From NCBI GenBank assembly GCA_025457915.1, contig JALOTL010000008.1, positions 79,777 to 143,776 on the forward strand: a stretch of DNA of 64,000 nucleotides. The letters are read 5' to 3'. Every line of letters begins with the position of its first letter. The first letter of the stretch is position 1. The position numbers were made by a program, and so were the translations under genes. The notes under the pieces are model-generated. The model was not told the origin of the DNA and did not search any database. It was given only the letters and a program-made list of their open reading frames with translations. Below are positions 34,422 to 43,306 of this stretch, piece after piece. The DNA comes from Spirochaetota bacterium. GTDB lineage: Bacteria > Spirochaetota > UBA4802 > UBA5550.

Positions 34422-37400
34422 CTAACGGAAAACCTCGACCAGCGTGTATCTTACCGCGGTCAGGCCCCCGTTTTCAAGACCGAAATATATATCGTTTCCG
34501 ATCACGGTCGGCGAGGTCCTGATCCTGTTTCTTGAAGCATAGGCCCATTCCCTTGCGCCGGTTTCAGCGTTGAGTCCGAAAATGCTGTTGCCGCTTGAAA
34601 CAAAAACCAGATTTCCGGAAACGGCGGGTTCCGTGCTGATCCTGCTGCCGGATGCGAATGTCCACAAAAGCTTCCCGTCATCTATTGAAAAGGCGTAGAG
34701 GCTCCCGTCGTTGGAACCTATGAATACCCTGTCCTTGTATGTCTCGGCGGTTGAAAGAATCGAATCCCCGGTCTTGTATGACCACCTCTCGGATCCGTTC
34801 CTGGACTTGAGCGCGTAAAAGGTCCCGCTCATGGATCCGATGAAGAGGGTCTTCTCGTGCACCATCGGAGACGAGGAAACGATCCTCCCGTCAAGCTTGC
34901 GGGTCCAGTCGACATCGCCGTCATCCGTGTCAAGCGCGTACACGCGGCAGTCATCCCCCGCGAGGAAAATCTTTTTGTCGCCGTATGCCGGGCTCACGTA
35001 AATCCCGCTCTCTATGTCCGCCACCCATATCTGTTCGCCCTTTTCGGAAAAGGCGTATGTTTTCCCCGAGCTTGTCGCGACGTACACCCTGTCTTCCACT
35101 GCAAGCGGTTTGGACTGGAATATCAGGGAACCCTCGAGTTTTTTCTTCCAGTTGATCCTTCCGCTGTTGAAGTCTACGGAGTAAAGCTCCCCGTTGTTCT
35201 GTACTACATAGACGCTCGATTTCCCGACCTCCGGTGCGGATTCCACCCTGCTCGGGAATTTCACGTTCCACAACGCCCTGCCTTCATTGCTTACCGCCGA
35301 AAGGGTGCCGTCACCCCTCACGACTATGACCCTGTCATGCAGAAAAACTGGCTTGGAAAGAACCGTCGTGTTAACCCTCTCCTCGAATTTGACCCTGTTG
35401 AGAGCCCTGTCGGTCTCCATTACGGCCTTTATTTCCCTGGTCTCGCCCGGCTTTAATTCAAGGGTCGTATTGTAGCTCTTGAATCCGAGTGCCTTGATCT
35501 CGACGGCTATCTGCTTTCCGGATCCGGGCATTATCACCACCCTGTCCGCGCCAATGTATTTGCCGTTTACGAAGATTTTGCTGTTTTTAACTGGAGATAT
35601 CACGGTCAGCTTGGCACCGCCGATAAATTCAGCCTGGATCGTTCTTTTTTCGCCTTCCGCGAGCGATACCTCTCTGGAAAATTTTTCATATCCTCCTGCA
35701 TCCACCTCTATCAGCAGCCTCTCCCCCGGCAGGGGATTTATGGTCACGCTGTCATGGCCCGCCAGCCTGGAATTTATGTAGATAGAACTCTGGGGCACCG
35801 GGGATTTAACGGTAAGCTGGGTGATTACTTTTTTCGTCATTTCAAAAGAAATGACGTCGCTTGAAACGATCTCGCTCCTGTCCGAATCCAGCAGCTTGAC
35901 CCTCCAGTAATAAGCCCCGGGCGCGAGATTTGCCGCAGTTGCATCGGATTTTTCAACCAGGGAACTGCTGATAACGGATGTAAAAGCCTGGTCCTTCGAC
36001 AGCTCGAAAAGATAAAGTCCCTTTGTGACCGACTCCTTCCATTTGAATGTCTGCGATGGATTTTTTTCGTTTTCGTCGATGTTGATGCGGGATTTATCCT
36101 GCGGCGAAATCACCGAAATCCTGTCGGCGTCAAGCACAGAAAACCTCCGGGTGGGTGAAAACGCGGCCTCATCCACCTTCTCGCTGACCGGCCTTACCCT
36201 CCAGAAATAGTCTCCCGCCTTGACCGGTTCGGTAAAAGTGAAAAAATTACCGCTGCTCTTCGCGCTCAGGACGATCTTCTGGAACTTCTCGTCGGAGGAG
36301 ATCAGTATCTCGTAGTTTTTAACCTGCGGGTCCGCCTTCCAGCTGAAGATGAAATCCTTTTTTTCCAGCATCAGTCTGCTCACCCTTTTCTGGTCCTTCG
36401 GCGAAATCAGTTCGGGCGGCTCTACCACGTTCTTCTTTTCGACGACCAGGGCGTGGACGGGGCTGGCGCCCCTGTAACTCCTGTTGAGGCTGACGTTGGT
36501 CCTGATCCTCCAGAAATACCTTCCGGCATCAAGGTCGTCCACCGATATCTCGGTGAGGGGGGTCTGTACGGATTTTATTATTTTAGAAAAATTCTGGTCG
36601 CGTGAAACCTCGAGGGTATAGTCATTGGCTATATCGTTTTTCCCCCACCTGAACCCGATTATCGGCGGCTTGACTGTATAGGATACCGCCTCATCCGGCA
36701 GAGGATTGAGAAGCCGGACCGGCCTGTCCCCGATTATTGAAACATTCCATGTATCGCTGAAATCCTCCGACCTGGTCGCAGGGTCAACCGCCTTCAGCCT
36801 CCAGTAATAGCTGCCCTCGGGCAGATTTACAGCGGCAGTGTCGGAATCGACCTTCAGGTATGTCACCCTGTCCCTGAAGCCGCTCGACCTGGAAATCTCC
36901 AGGAAGAGGTCCCCGCCCTTTGCCGCTTCCCATGAAAAGCTGACCGGGACCGTTTTTTCCGTCGTGATGAACAGGCTGTCCATCTGCGGGCCCTTAAGCC
37001 TGATGTTGAGTTTATAGACCCTGGTCTCCCTGGTCGCGTCGGAGACCACCAGTTTTTCGTCCTTCCCGATTTTCTTTTCATCCTTCCCGGTTACCACGGT
37101 CGCGGACCCCCGGGTGACAGTCATGTTGAGGTCCCGGGTTTCCGTCTTTGTCAGCTTGACGTCGCTCTTATCCATGGACACGGTGGTGTCCCTGGACTGT
37201 ATGTTGAGTCTCGCCACGTCATCGCCTGACACATCGTTCCTCGAGGCGGATATGGACCCCTGTGTAAAGTTGATATTTATGGCGTTTGCGCCGAAAGAAA
37301 GAAGTATCATGCTGTTCTCATCAAGATTGATCTTGGTGCCGTCCTGGAGGCTGACCGTAGCGATGGAGAGGTCTGATGTCCTGAGGGAGTCGTTATTGTA

Positions 37401-37619
37401 GACGGGTGAATTCTGCTGGACGTCCTCCCAGACAACCTGGGCCATGTATTTCCTCTGGGCGACTTTTTTCTTGAAGGAAATGGTGCCGATTTTTTTCGCC
37501 GACCCTGCCTCGATTTTTCTTGTAAAGTCGAGATATAAAAGCAGGGAAAAAGTGGTGATTATCAGCGCGCTTATCCCGAGCACGAGATGGTCGGGATTTA
37601 TTTTATTCAAGGATCTCAT
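34422..37619 (-). CDS. FecR - FN3 - PEGA - PQQ-propeller membrane protein
   Basis: The 1065-aa protein starts with a membrane helix (LVLGISALIITTFSLLLYL, about 12-30). A FecR-like domain follows (about 45-200; DLSIATVSLQDGTKINLDENS, then NINFTQGSISA). Three to four FN3-type domains come next (about 210-590) with repeated GxYFWRIR/GSYYWRLKAVD motifs. Two PEGA domains (about 595-730) include SSIYINSRLAGHDSVTI and SKIFVNGKYIGADRV. The last 330 residues are a BamB-like PQQ propeller (YALDTDDGDVDWTRKL, YAFSIDDGKLLWTF). It lies in the envelope facing the periplasm. Its 5' end overlaps the cyclase gene by 17 bp, so it is cotranscribed with it and may be its sensory partner. Confidence 0.85.
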   Translation of the reverse strand: MRSLNKINPDHLVLGISALIITTFSLLLYLDFTRKIEAGSAKKIGTISFKKKVAQRKYMAQVVWEDVQQNSPVYNNDSLRTSDLSIATVSLQDGTKINLDENSMILLSFGANAININFTQGSISASRNDVSGDDVARLNIQSRDTTVSMDKSDVKLTKTETRDLNMTVTRGSATVVTGKDEKKIGKDEKLVVSDATRETRVYKLNIRLKGPQMDSLFITTEKTVPVSFSWEAAKGGDLFLEISRSSGFRDRVTYLKVDSDTAAVNLPEGSYYWRLKAVDPATRSEDFSDTWNVSIIGDRPVRLLNPLPDEAVSYTVKPPIIGFRWGKNDIANDYTLEVSRDQNFSKIIKSVQTPLTEISVDDLDAGRYFWRIRTNVSLNRSYRGASPVHALVVEKKNVVEPPELISPKDQKRVSRLMLEKKDFIFSWKADPQVKNYEILISSDEKFQKIVLSAKSSGNFFTFTEPVKAGDYFWRVRPVSEKVDEAAFSPTRRFSVLDADRISVISPQDKSRINIDENEKNPSQTFKWKESVTKGLYLFELSKDQAFTSVISSSLVEKSDATAANLAPGAYYWRVKLLDSDRSEIVSSDVISFEMTKKVITQLTVKSPVPQSSIYINSRLAGHDSVTINPLPGERLLIEVDAGGYEKFSREVSLAEGEKRTIQAEFIGGAKLTVISPVKNSKIFVNGKYIGADRVVIMPGSGKQIAVEIKALGFKSYNTTLELKPGETREIKAVMETDRALNRVKFEERVNTTVLSKPVFLHDRVIVVRGDGTLSAVSNEGRALWNVKFPSRVESAPEVGKSSVYVVQNNGELYSVDFNSGRINWKKKLEGSLIFQSKPLAVEDRVYVATSSGKTYAFSEKGEQIWVADIESGIYVSPAYGDKKIFLAGDDCRVYALDTDDGDVDWTRKLDGRIVSSSPMVHEKTLFIGSMSGTFYALKSRNGSERWSYKTGDSILSTAETYKDRVFIGSNDGSLYAFSIDDGKLLWTFASGSRISTEPAVSGNLVFVSSGNSIFGLNAETGAREWAYASRNRIRTSPTVIGNDIYFGLENGGLTAVRYTLVEVFR

Positions 37620-39480
37620 ACTTCACTTCGTCCTCTACCGGTCCGGCAGGTTTCCCGGTAATTTCTATCTTCAGCATCCTTCTGAGGTCTTCGAGGCTCC
37701 TTGGAGAATCCGAATCCTCCAGGCGGCCGAGAATCGCATAGATCTGCTGCGGTTCGGCCTTTCCCTTCACTTTGATTTTCTGCATGGGCTCGGCCCTGAA
37801 GATGTCCTTAACCGATTCATATGTTTCCTCGGACACCAGTATGTCGGTGCCGAAGGGCTTGTTGAGAGACTCGATCCTTGAAGCAAGGTTGACGGTGTCT
37901 CCTATAACGGTATACTCCATTCTGTCCTCGGTTCCGATCTGACCCGCGAGAACCGGACCGGTGTTGATGCCGCATCCGATCTTGATTACCGGCTTCTTGT
38001 CGCCTCCGCGCCCCACGTTGAACTCCATCAGTGCCTTTCTCATCATGAGGGCGCCGTTTATCGCGTTCTCAGTATCATTGCCCCTTGAAACCGGCGCCCC
38101 CCATACGGCCATGATGGCGTCCCCTATGTACTTGTCGACGACCCCGAAGGTCTGGTTGACGCAATTTACCATTCGCGTCATGTACTGGTTCAGAAACTCG
38201 ACCACCTCTTCCGGTTCAAGCTTTTCCGAAATGGCCGTGAACGATCTTATGTCGGAAAAGAAAACCGTGGCGTTTTTACGCTCGCCGCCCAGCTTGATTT
38301 CACCCCTCAGCACCTGTTCGGCGATTTCCTTGTTTACGAATTTGCCGAAGGCATCCTTCATCCTCTCGCGCTCCTCGAGGCCGCGGCCCATGTGCACGAA
38401 GGAGCTTGTAAGATCGCCTATTTCGTCCTCGGTGGTCGGCACGATATTGATCCTGAAGTTGCCTTTCTCTATCTCCTTGGTGGCCCCGAGGAGTTCGATG
38501 ATCGGGGTCGTTATCGTCTTGCTGAAAAAATATACGATCAGTATTGCCAGGTTGAGGACGATGACCATGATGAATATGTTCCTTCTCTGGATGTTGAACA
38601 CCTCTTCAAAGGCCTTGTCCTCCTCGACGGATGCTATCACGCCTATGCCGCTGAATCCGGTTTTTTTAAACGAACCTATGTAATAAACGCCCTTCTCGTT
38701 CCTGTACCTGGTCTGGCCGTTGTCCAGGCTGCTCTTCTTCATCATCTGCACTATGGGAAGGTTTATGTAATTAACCTGCGACATCACAAGCCTGCTGTCG
38801 GTGTGAGTTATTACGTCGCCGTGTTCATTGACCATGAACTTCTCGGTGATGCCTGAACTTTTAAATGCCGACATGAGCTTGTCGAGCTTCATGCATCCGA
38901 CAAGGATGGAATTTACCGTATTGCCTGCCCTCTGGAACGGCATTCCGATCAGGACGGCGGGGGACTTCATGTTTGACGATATATTGATTACGATGACATC
39001 GTTACCGAAGGACTTCATGAGGGATTCGCCGTTTGCGGAAAAAAAGGCGTCGATCTCCCCCTGCTTTAACTGGTTCTGGCCGAAAAATGACTTGTTGTAA
39101 ATTGAGTTCACGATCCGTATTGTTTTTCCATCAGGATTCCTGTAGGCGATGCCGACGGAGATGAGGTTGGGATCGTTTGCGAAAAAGAGGTCCGTGAACA
39201 GGTTTTTCTGCTCGACGTGAAGCATCGCAGTTCCCATCAGGTTCATCTTTTCAACAATCGCGATAAAATCGGTCTGCACCTTGAGTGCGAGAATGTCGGC
39301 AACGCTCTGGTTGTTTTCCTTGATTCGAATTTCACTGTCATTCTTGAAAAAAATCGTGGCCAGTATTATCATTCCCGTAAGTGAGGTTATGATGATCATG
39401 GAAATGATGGTTATCAATTTTGACCGGATTTTCATCCTGGAAAAAAATTTTTTAAAAATGTTTTTGCCGCCGTCTTCCAT
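37603..39480 (-). CDS. Membrane sensor with HAMP and class III adenylate/guanylate cyclase domains
   Basis: The 625-aa protein has a membrane helix at about 22-46, a periplasmic Cache-like sensor (about 50-295), a second helix (IFIMVIVLNLAILIVYFF, about 298-315), HAMP (to about 370) and a cyclase domain (about 400-570). Catalytic motifs are FFSDIRSFTAISEKL (first metal Asp), VVDKYIGDAIMAVWGAP (second Asp), and DTVNLASRIESLN with the transition-state Asn and Arg. The substrate-selecting positions suggest an adenylate cyclase, but this is not certain. AGGGG precedes the ATG. The next gene overlaps its end by 17 bp. Its signal is unknown. Confidence 0.92.
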   Translation of the reverse strand: MEDGGKNIFKKFFSRMKIRSKLITIISMIIITSLTGMIILATIFFKNDSEIRIKENNQSVADILALKVQTDFIAIVEKMNLMGTAMLHVEQKNLFTDLFFANDPNLISVGIAYRNPDGKTIRIVNSIYNKSFFGQNQLKQGEIDAFFSANGESLMKSFGNDVIVINISSNMKSPAVLIGMPFQRAGNTVNSILVGCMKLDKLMSAFKSSGITEKFMVNEHGDVITHTDSRLVMSQVNYINLPIVQMMKKSSLDNGQTRYRNEKGVYYIGSFKKTGFSGIGVIASVEEDKAFEEVFNIQRRNIFIMVIVLNLAILIVYFFSKTITTPIIELLGATKEIEKGNFRINIVPTTEDEIGDLTSSFVHMGRGLEERERMKDAFGKFVNKEIAEQVLRGEIKLGGERKNATVFFSDIRSFTAISEKLEPEEVVEFLNQYMTRMVNCVNQTFGVVDKYIGDAIMAVWGAPVSRGNDTENAINGALMMRKALMEFNVGRGGDKKPVIKIGCGINTGPVLAGQIGTEDRMEYTVIGDTVNLASRIESLNKPFGTDILVSEETYESVKDIFRAEPMQKIKVKGKAEPQQIYAILGRLEDSDSPRSLEDLRRMLKIEITGKPAGPVEDEVKYEILE

Positions 39481-39542
39481 TTAAACCCCTGGGAATTTTA
39501 TTCTGCTGTGATATAAAAAAACCGCAGCAGTTTAATTGCTGT

Positions 39543-39635
39543 TCAATAAAAAAGCCAGTACAGAATATCCAGAAAAATCAGAGTCATGAATATTATGGAA
39601 TACGCAATAAAAATGTTAGTAAAAATTTTCCTCAT
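39543..39635 (-). CDS. Possible 30-residue membrane microprotein
   Basis: An ATG-to-TGA frame of 31 codons encodes a single hydrophobic helix (FIAYSIIFMTLIFLDILYW) with a basic N-terminus (MRKIFTNIF). Its composition is typical of small membrane proteins, but an AT-rich spacer could give this by chance and there is no clear ribosome binding site. It lies in the 322-bp gap (39481-39802) upstream of the cyclase gene. Nothing else coding was seen in this gap. Confidence 0.3.
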   Translation of the reverse strand: MRKIFTNIFIAYSIIFMTLIFLDILYWLFY

Positions 39636-39710
39636 TTTTAAAACCGCCGGTCCTGGATATTGAAATTTTCATTCTAACGGGAATCCAATCAAACATCAAT
39701 GAAAATACAT

Positions 39711-39754
39711 TTTTGTAGGTCCCGGCCTCTTTCCGGATGCCGGAACCTACAAAA
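39711..39754. repeat. Long imperfect hairpin in the intergenic region
   Basis: TTTTGTAGGT and ACCTACAAAA pair over 10 bp; after one C/A mismatch, CCGGC and GCCGG pair for 5 bp more, with a 12-nt loop. No T-run follows on either strand. I saw no second copy in the window. It could be a small mobile hairpin repeat or an mRNA element. Confidence 0.55.
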
Positions 39755-39802
39755 TGTAAATAATCATTCTCTTAAAAAAATTTCAAGACATTTTTAGGGG
39801 AT

Positions 39803-39985
39803 TCAGCGGGGTTTTCTGACATCCTCTATCATTTCAACCATTATATTGACGTGTTCGGCAAGAAGTGGAATGAATTCTGAAGGATTATCCGATTCTTTGA
39901 TCATGTAGTATAGATCGGCAATCTGTTTGCGAAGCCTTTTATCGACTGCAATTATTCTCGCGATTTGCTCTTGCTTGTTATCCAT
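39803..39985 (-). CDS. Small hypothetical protein, helical
   Basis: The 60-aa product is charged and probably two helices (IARIIAVDKRLRKQIADLYYM, then LAEHVNIMVEMIEDVR). It has no signal peptide or cysteines. Codon use matches the neighbours better than random frames do, but the protein is too short to judge well. It lies about 140 bp before the terminator of the next upstream gene. No family is recognised. Confidence 0.5.
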   Translation of the reverse strand: MDNKQEQIARIIAVDKRLRKQIADLYYMIKESDNPSEFIPLLAEHVNIMVEMIEDVRKPR

Positions 39986-40061
39986 ATCTTTAACACCATA
40001 TTCCGTATATTAATAAAAACCTCCGGCATGGGCCCTGCAGAGCATATGCCCCCTGCTGGAA

Positions 40062-40092
40062 TAAAAAATTCACCCCGGTATACGGGGTGAAT
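40062..40092 (-). terminator. Intrinsic terminator of the gene at 40127-41410
   Basis: On the minus strand ATTCACCCCG pairs with its complement over 10 bp around a 5-nt loop, followed by six T. It starts 35 bp after the stop codon. Confidence 0.9.
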
Positions 40093-40126
40093 CTATCATG
40101 CCTCATATCATACAGTCCCGGCAAGT

Positions 40127-41410
40127 CTATTTCTTTTCCGGCTGCTTGACGGAATCGTTCTTTTTGACGTCCGGTGCCGGCTTATCATCCGCGACTTTAT
40201 TCCTCGACTCCGCGTCCTTTTTTTCATCCGCAGGCCTGTCGGTCTTTTTATCCGCCTCCCCTTCCTTCTTCTCCCCGGTCTTTTTAAGATCGTCCTCGAC
40301 CCTGATCTTCCCCATGAAACCCGAAATCATCGATTCCCTTGAAAGCCTGGCATAATTATCGAGAAGGTGGACCTTGTACTGGTTATAATCGAACCTGTCT
40401 TCTGATTCCGGCGCGGGTTTTTCGCCCTCGTGCTTCTCCTGGGGACCGGAGCTGAGCACCTCGAACGCGGCCGTTATCAGCTTGTAATTGAAATCGCTGA
40501 CGTATTTTCTCATGATATCCTCGGCCTTGTCGAATTCATAGTTGAGCAGGTACCTCCCGGTCCTTGTCTCCTGCCTGTATCTGACCCTCTTTTCCACGTT
40601 GCTGTCGAACGTCTTTTTTTCAACGGACGCAGCTTCATTCTTAACTTCCTTCACCGCGCCCGCATCCTTTGTCTCCGCGGGCGTCTTTTCCGTTTTCTCG
40701 TCCTTTCTTTTTTCAAATTCATCGTATGTAATTGAAAGTTCCTTGATGAAGTCGTCATCCTTGAGATCGAGAAAACGGTTCAGAAAAATATTCCCGTCTT
40801 TCCTTTCATTCTTAAGAAGCTGTATGTATATGGCCTTTTTTACCTGGTCCTTCTGGCTCTCAAACATGGCGAGGAATCCGTATCTCTTGGCCCTTCTGGC
40901 CATTTTAATCCCCTCGACGTATTTATACAGCTTGTATGAATGAAGCTTCGGATTTGAAGACTCGCCGATGGTAAAATGAGTCCAGCTGACGGTCCTGTCC
41001 CTGTATCCGAGAGTGAGAAAAAGCCTCGCGCGGGGATTTTTCGACTTGATTATTCCAGGAGCGAGTTTATCGAGGATGTTTTTCGAGTCCTCGAGGTAGT
41101 AGTTCTTGAGCATGTCCTCGTAGAGCTTCGACATTTCAGTCTGCGAGGAATAAACCCTTTTGTAGGTCCTCCTGTAATCACATTGCAGGTACGCGACATC
41201 GGCATTGAAATGCTTTTCATATATTTTAAAGAAATCATCTTTTTTACTTTCACCGAAATTCGTCATGCATACGTTGACAAAATCGATGAACTCCTTGTTC
41301 TCGCGCAATATTCTTTCAGACGTGGTCTGGTCGGCAAACGGATAAAGGCTTGACGACGACAGGATTATCGCCGCCGCGGCCAGACATACGGAAATATAGG
41401 TTTTTTTCAT
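40127..41410 (-). CDS. Exported hypothetical protein with low-complexity charged tail
   Basis: The 427-aa protein has a signal peptide (residues 1-25, ending LYPFA). Residues about 30-230 are a helical domain with many Lys and Tyr (FNVCMTNFGESKK-like region, KLHSYKLYKYVEGIKMARRAKRYGF). A charged linker (about 235-270) rich in K, E, A and T is followed by a second short domain (DSNVEKRVRYRQETRTGRYLL). The last 60 residues are low-complexity K, D, E and P (KKEGEADKKTDRPADEKKD). Such tails occur on periplasmic proteins of spirochaetes. No enzyme motif was seen. A terminator ends the unit. Confidence 0.7.
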   Translation of the reverse strand: MKKTYISVCLAAAAIILSSSSLYPFADQTTSERILRENKEFIDFVNVCMTNFGESKKDDFFKIYEKHFNADVAYLQCDYRRTYKRVYSSQTEMSKLYEDMLKNYYLEDSKNILDKLAPGIIKSKNPRARLFLTLGYRDRTVSWTHFTIGESSNPKLHSYKLYKYVEGIKMARRAKRYGFLAMFESQKDQVKKAIYIQLLKNERKDGNIFLNRFLDLKDDDFIKELSITYDEFEKRKDEKTEKTPAETKDAGAVKEVKNEAASVEKKTFDSNVEKRVRYRQETRTGRYLLNYEFDKAEDIMRKYVSDFNYKLITAAFEVLSSGPQEKHEGEKPAPESEDRFDYNQYKVHLLDNYARLSRESMISGFMGKIRVEDDLKKTGEKKEGEADKKTDRPADEKKDAESRNKVADDKPAPDVKKNDSVKQPEKK

Positions 41411-41498
41411 ATGGCAGAGCTACCCCTGAATAATTAATAATTTTTCATGAATTCCCGATCATATTCCATGATCGATGGACGACTTTTACCCGTAGAAA

Positions 41499-42017
41499 TC
41501 ATTTAACTTCAAAGTCCTTTATTGCAACGCTCTCATTGTCCAGATAAGCCCTGACCCTGTATTTTCCGGGAAGTTTGAAGTATTCATCCGGAATATAGCA
41601 GGAAATCTTCTGGAAATCCCTGTTTATTTCATAGGATATCTGCTTGTAATGAGCGTAATCGGTATCTTTAAATACCTCGATTTTAATTATGAAGACGCCG
41701 GCATCCAGCTGTTTTTTATACCTGCTTATCATGAAATATAATTTCTCGCCGGCCTTGAATTCGGTCTTGCTCAGCCCTTCATCCGCTGAAGTAATTTCCG
41801 AGTCCGAAATGATGAAACTGGCCTTTCCGTAAACGGATTTGTAATAAAAAAAATAGGCCGCGATACCGATCAAAATCAATACAATTACTGCTTTTAAAAA
41901 ATGCCCCAGTTTTTTCCTGTCGCTTATGAATTCCATCCCGGCTCCCGCCAATCTTCCAAGCCTGCCGCCTGCGCCACCGGACGATCTGACCTGATTTGTA
42001 TTATCACCGCTTGCCAT
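41499..42017 (-). CDS. Membrane-anchored hypothetical protein
   Basis: The 172-aa product has a short Gly/Arg-rich cytoplasmic N-terminus (residues 1-38), one membrane helix (FLKAVIVLILIGIAAYFFYY, about 40-59) and a periplasmic beta-rich domain of about 110 residues. That domain resembles small immunoglobulin-like sandwiches (SKTEFKAGEKLYFMISRYKKQ and LPGKYRVRAYLDNESVAIKDF), but no family is certain. CGGAGG precedes the ATG. It is divergent from the gene at 42280. It lies 88 bp upstream of the preceding exported protein gene and may share transcription with it. Confidence 0.7.
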   Translation of the reverse strand: MASGDNTNQVRSSGGAGGRLGRLAGAGMEFISDRKKLGHFLKAVIVLILIGIAAYFFYYKSVYGKASFIISDSEITSADEGLSKTEFKAGEKLYFMISRYKKQLDAGVFIIKIEVFKDTDYAHYKQISYEINRDFQKISCYIPDEYFKLPGKYRVRAYLDNESVAIKDFEVK

Positions 42018-42279
42018 TTGTATTCCTCCGGAGCGAAAGCGCCATTTGTTTAAAAAACAATGGTTTTTTCTATATAATATATATCGTAAATAATCCGTAA
42101 AACAAATAATTTATTTTTTTTCTCCGGCCTAATAATCAATTTTGCCGGGCAATCCCGACGGCAAATCCGGCGCCCCCCGGCCCATTTCCGGCATACCTGC
42201 CCTGAACTTTTTTATATTGACATGATTTTAATCAATGTTATTATTTGTGTATTCTATTTTATCCTGTTCTGGAAGATAA
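42018..42279. other. Divergent promoter region
   Basis: 262 bp of AT-rich sequence lie between the divergent genes at 42017 and 42280. It contains the plus-strand promoter at 42217-42244. No coding frame was seen. Confidence 0.6.
42217..42244 (+). promoter_or_regulatory. Putative promoter of the tail-anchored protein gene
   Basis: A perfect TTGACA at 42217-42222 is followed by a 16-bp spacer and TATTAT at 42239-42244. The start codon is 36 bp downstream. Confidence 0.6.
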
Positions 42280-43278
42280 ATGAACTCCGAAGCGACTCAA
42301 TCTGAAAACAACATGCTCATGATCAAGGGAAGGTTTAAATCAACCGCAACGAACCTTTACGGCCAGTTCATGATTACGTTTAATACAGTTCAAAGCATTG
42401 AAACCTGCAATGCCATAATATCCTCCTTTTCAAACCTGTACGACATAGAGCCCCATACGGAATGGAACATCTGGGAAGAAAAAATAGCCGATCTCAAATG
42501 GAAGGGCAACTTCAATAAAAACATGACAAGCTCCCTGATGGACAGTTTCAGGGGCCTTTCGGAAAACAAGGGTTCGATGTCGATGCTATACGAACACGCC
42601 TATGATTATAATTACGACGAACTGGACATGATCCTTTTCGACATGATAAACAGGCTTATAAAGGATAAAAATCTCGTACTCGAAAGCGGGATCCAGGAGG
42701 TTACGCTCCTGGAATACCAGAAGGTCAGGGCCGACAGGAGCAAGCCGAAGGAAAGCAGTGAGCAGAAATCCCTGGCCGAGGAATACTCCCTGGAGGAAGG
42801 CTCGGTGATACTGCAGGTCAAACCCATCCTGGCCCCCGTCAGCGGCAAGCCCATATACGAGATGAAAATCGGCGACAAGATCATAATCAAAATCATAGCA
42901 AACACCGACAGGTCGAATTATTTCATCGACCTCATGAACCTCAGGGACGCCAACGAGATCAAGCCTGTTCCGGCCGAGGTGATCGACATCAGGACCCTTC
43001 CTGAAAAAAATAATCCCCTGGAAGTCCTGACATTGATCGGACCCGGCATATACGGAAGGCTGATCGAAGAAGAAAAACAGGTCAAGCTCAGGATGTATGA
43101 TCCCCTGGTCGATGCGTCCATAAAAACAAAAAAGGCCGGCGCCCCTGCCCCTAAAATTGAACCGGACCAGAAGGATAAGGAATCCAAGCCCATCTTCTCA
43201 AAAAGCATCCTGGCCATGTTCGCCCTGTTTGTCTTAATTCTCACTCTGTTCATTATCCTTATTTTTATGAGCATATAG
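42280..43278 (+). CDS. Tail-anchored hypothetical protein
   Basis: The 332-aa protein has a large soluble N-terminal part and one membrane helix at its C-terminus (SILAMFALFVLILTLFIILIFM, about 309-330), so it is probably tail-anchored with the bulk in the cytoplasm. Two regions are visible: a helical one (about 10-150) and a beta-rich one (about 165-280; GSVILQVKPILAPVSG, GDKIIIKII), joined by a charged linker (ADRSKPKESSEQKS). No family is recognised. GGAAG precedes the ATG. glnA starts 28 bp downstream and may be cotranscribed. Confidence 0.7.
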   Translation: MNSEATQSENNMLMIKGRFKSTATNLYGQFMITFNTVQSIETCNAIISSFSNLYDIEPHTEWNIWEEKIADLKWKGNFNKNMTSSLMDSFRGLSENKGSMSMLYEHAYDYNYDELDMILFDMINRLIKDKNLVLESGIQEVTLLEYQKVRADRSKPKESSEQKSLAEEYSLEEGSVILQVKPILAPVSGKPIYEMKIGDKIIIKIIANTDRSNYFIDLMNLRDANEIKPVPAEVIDIRTLPEKNNPLEVLTLIGPGIYGRLIEEEKQVKLRMYDPLVDASIKTKKAGAPAPKIEPDQKDKESKPIFSKSILAMFALFVLILTLFIILIFMSI

Positions 43279-43306
43279 CCTTCACCCATTCATCAAGGAC
43301 AAAGAC

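Noticed and set aside
34857..35456. Long plus-strand frame of 199 codons opposite the PQQ propeller gene
   Set aside because: It is a complementary-strand shadow: no ribosome binding site, odd composition, and the minus strand encodes clear domains.
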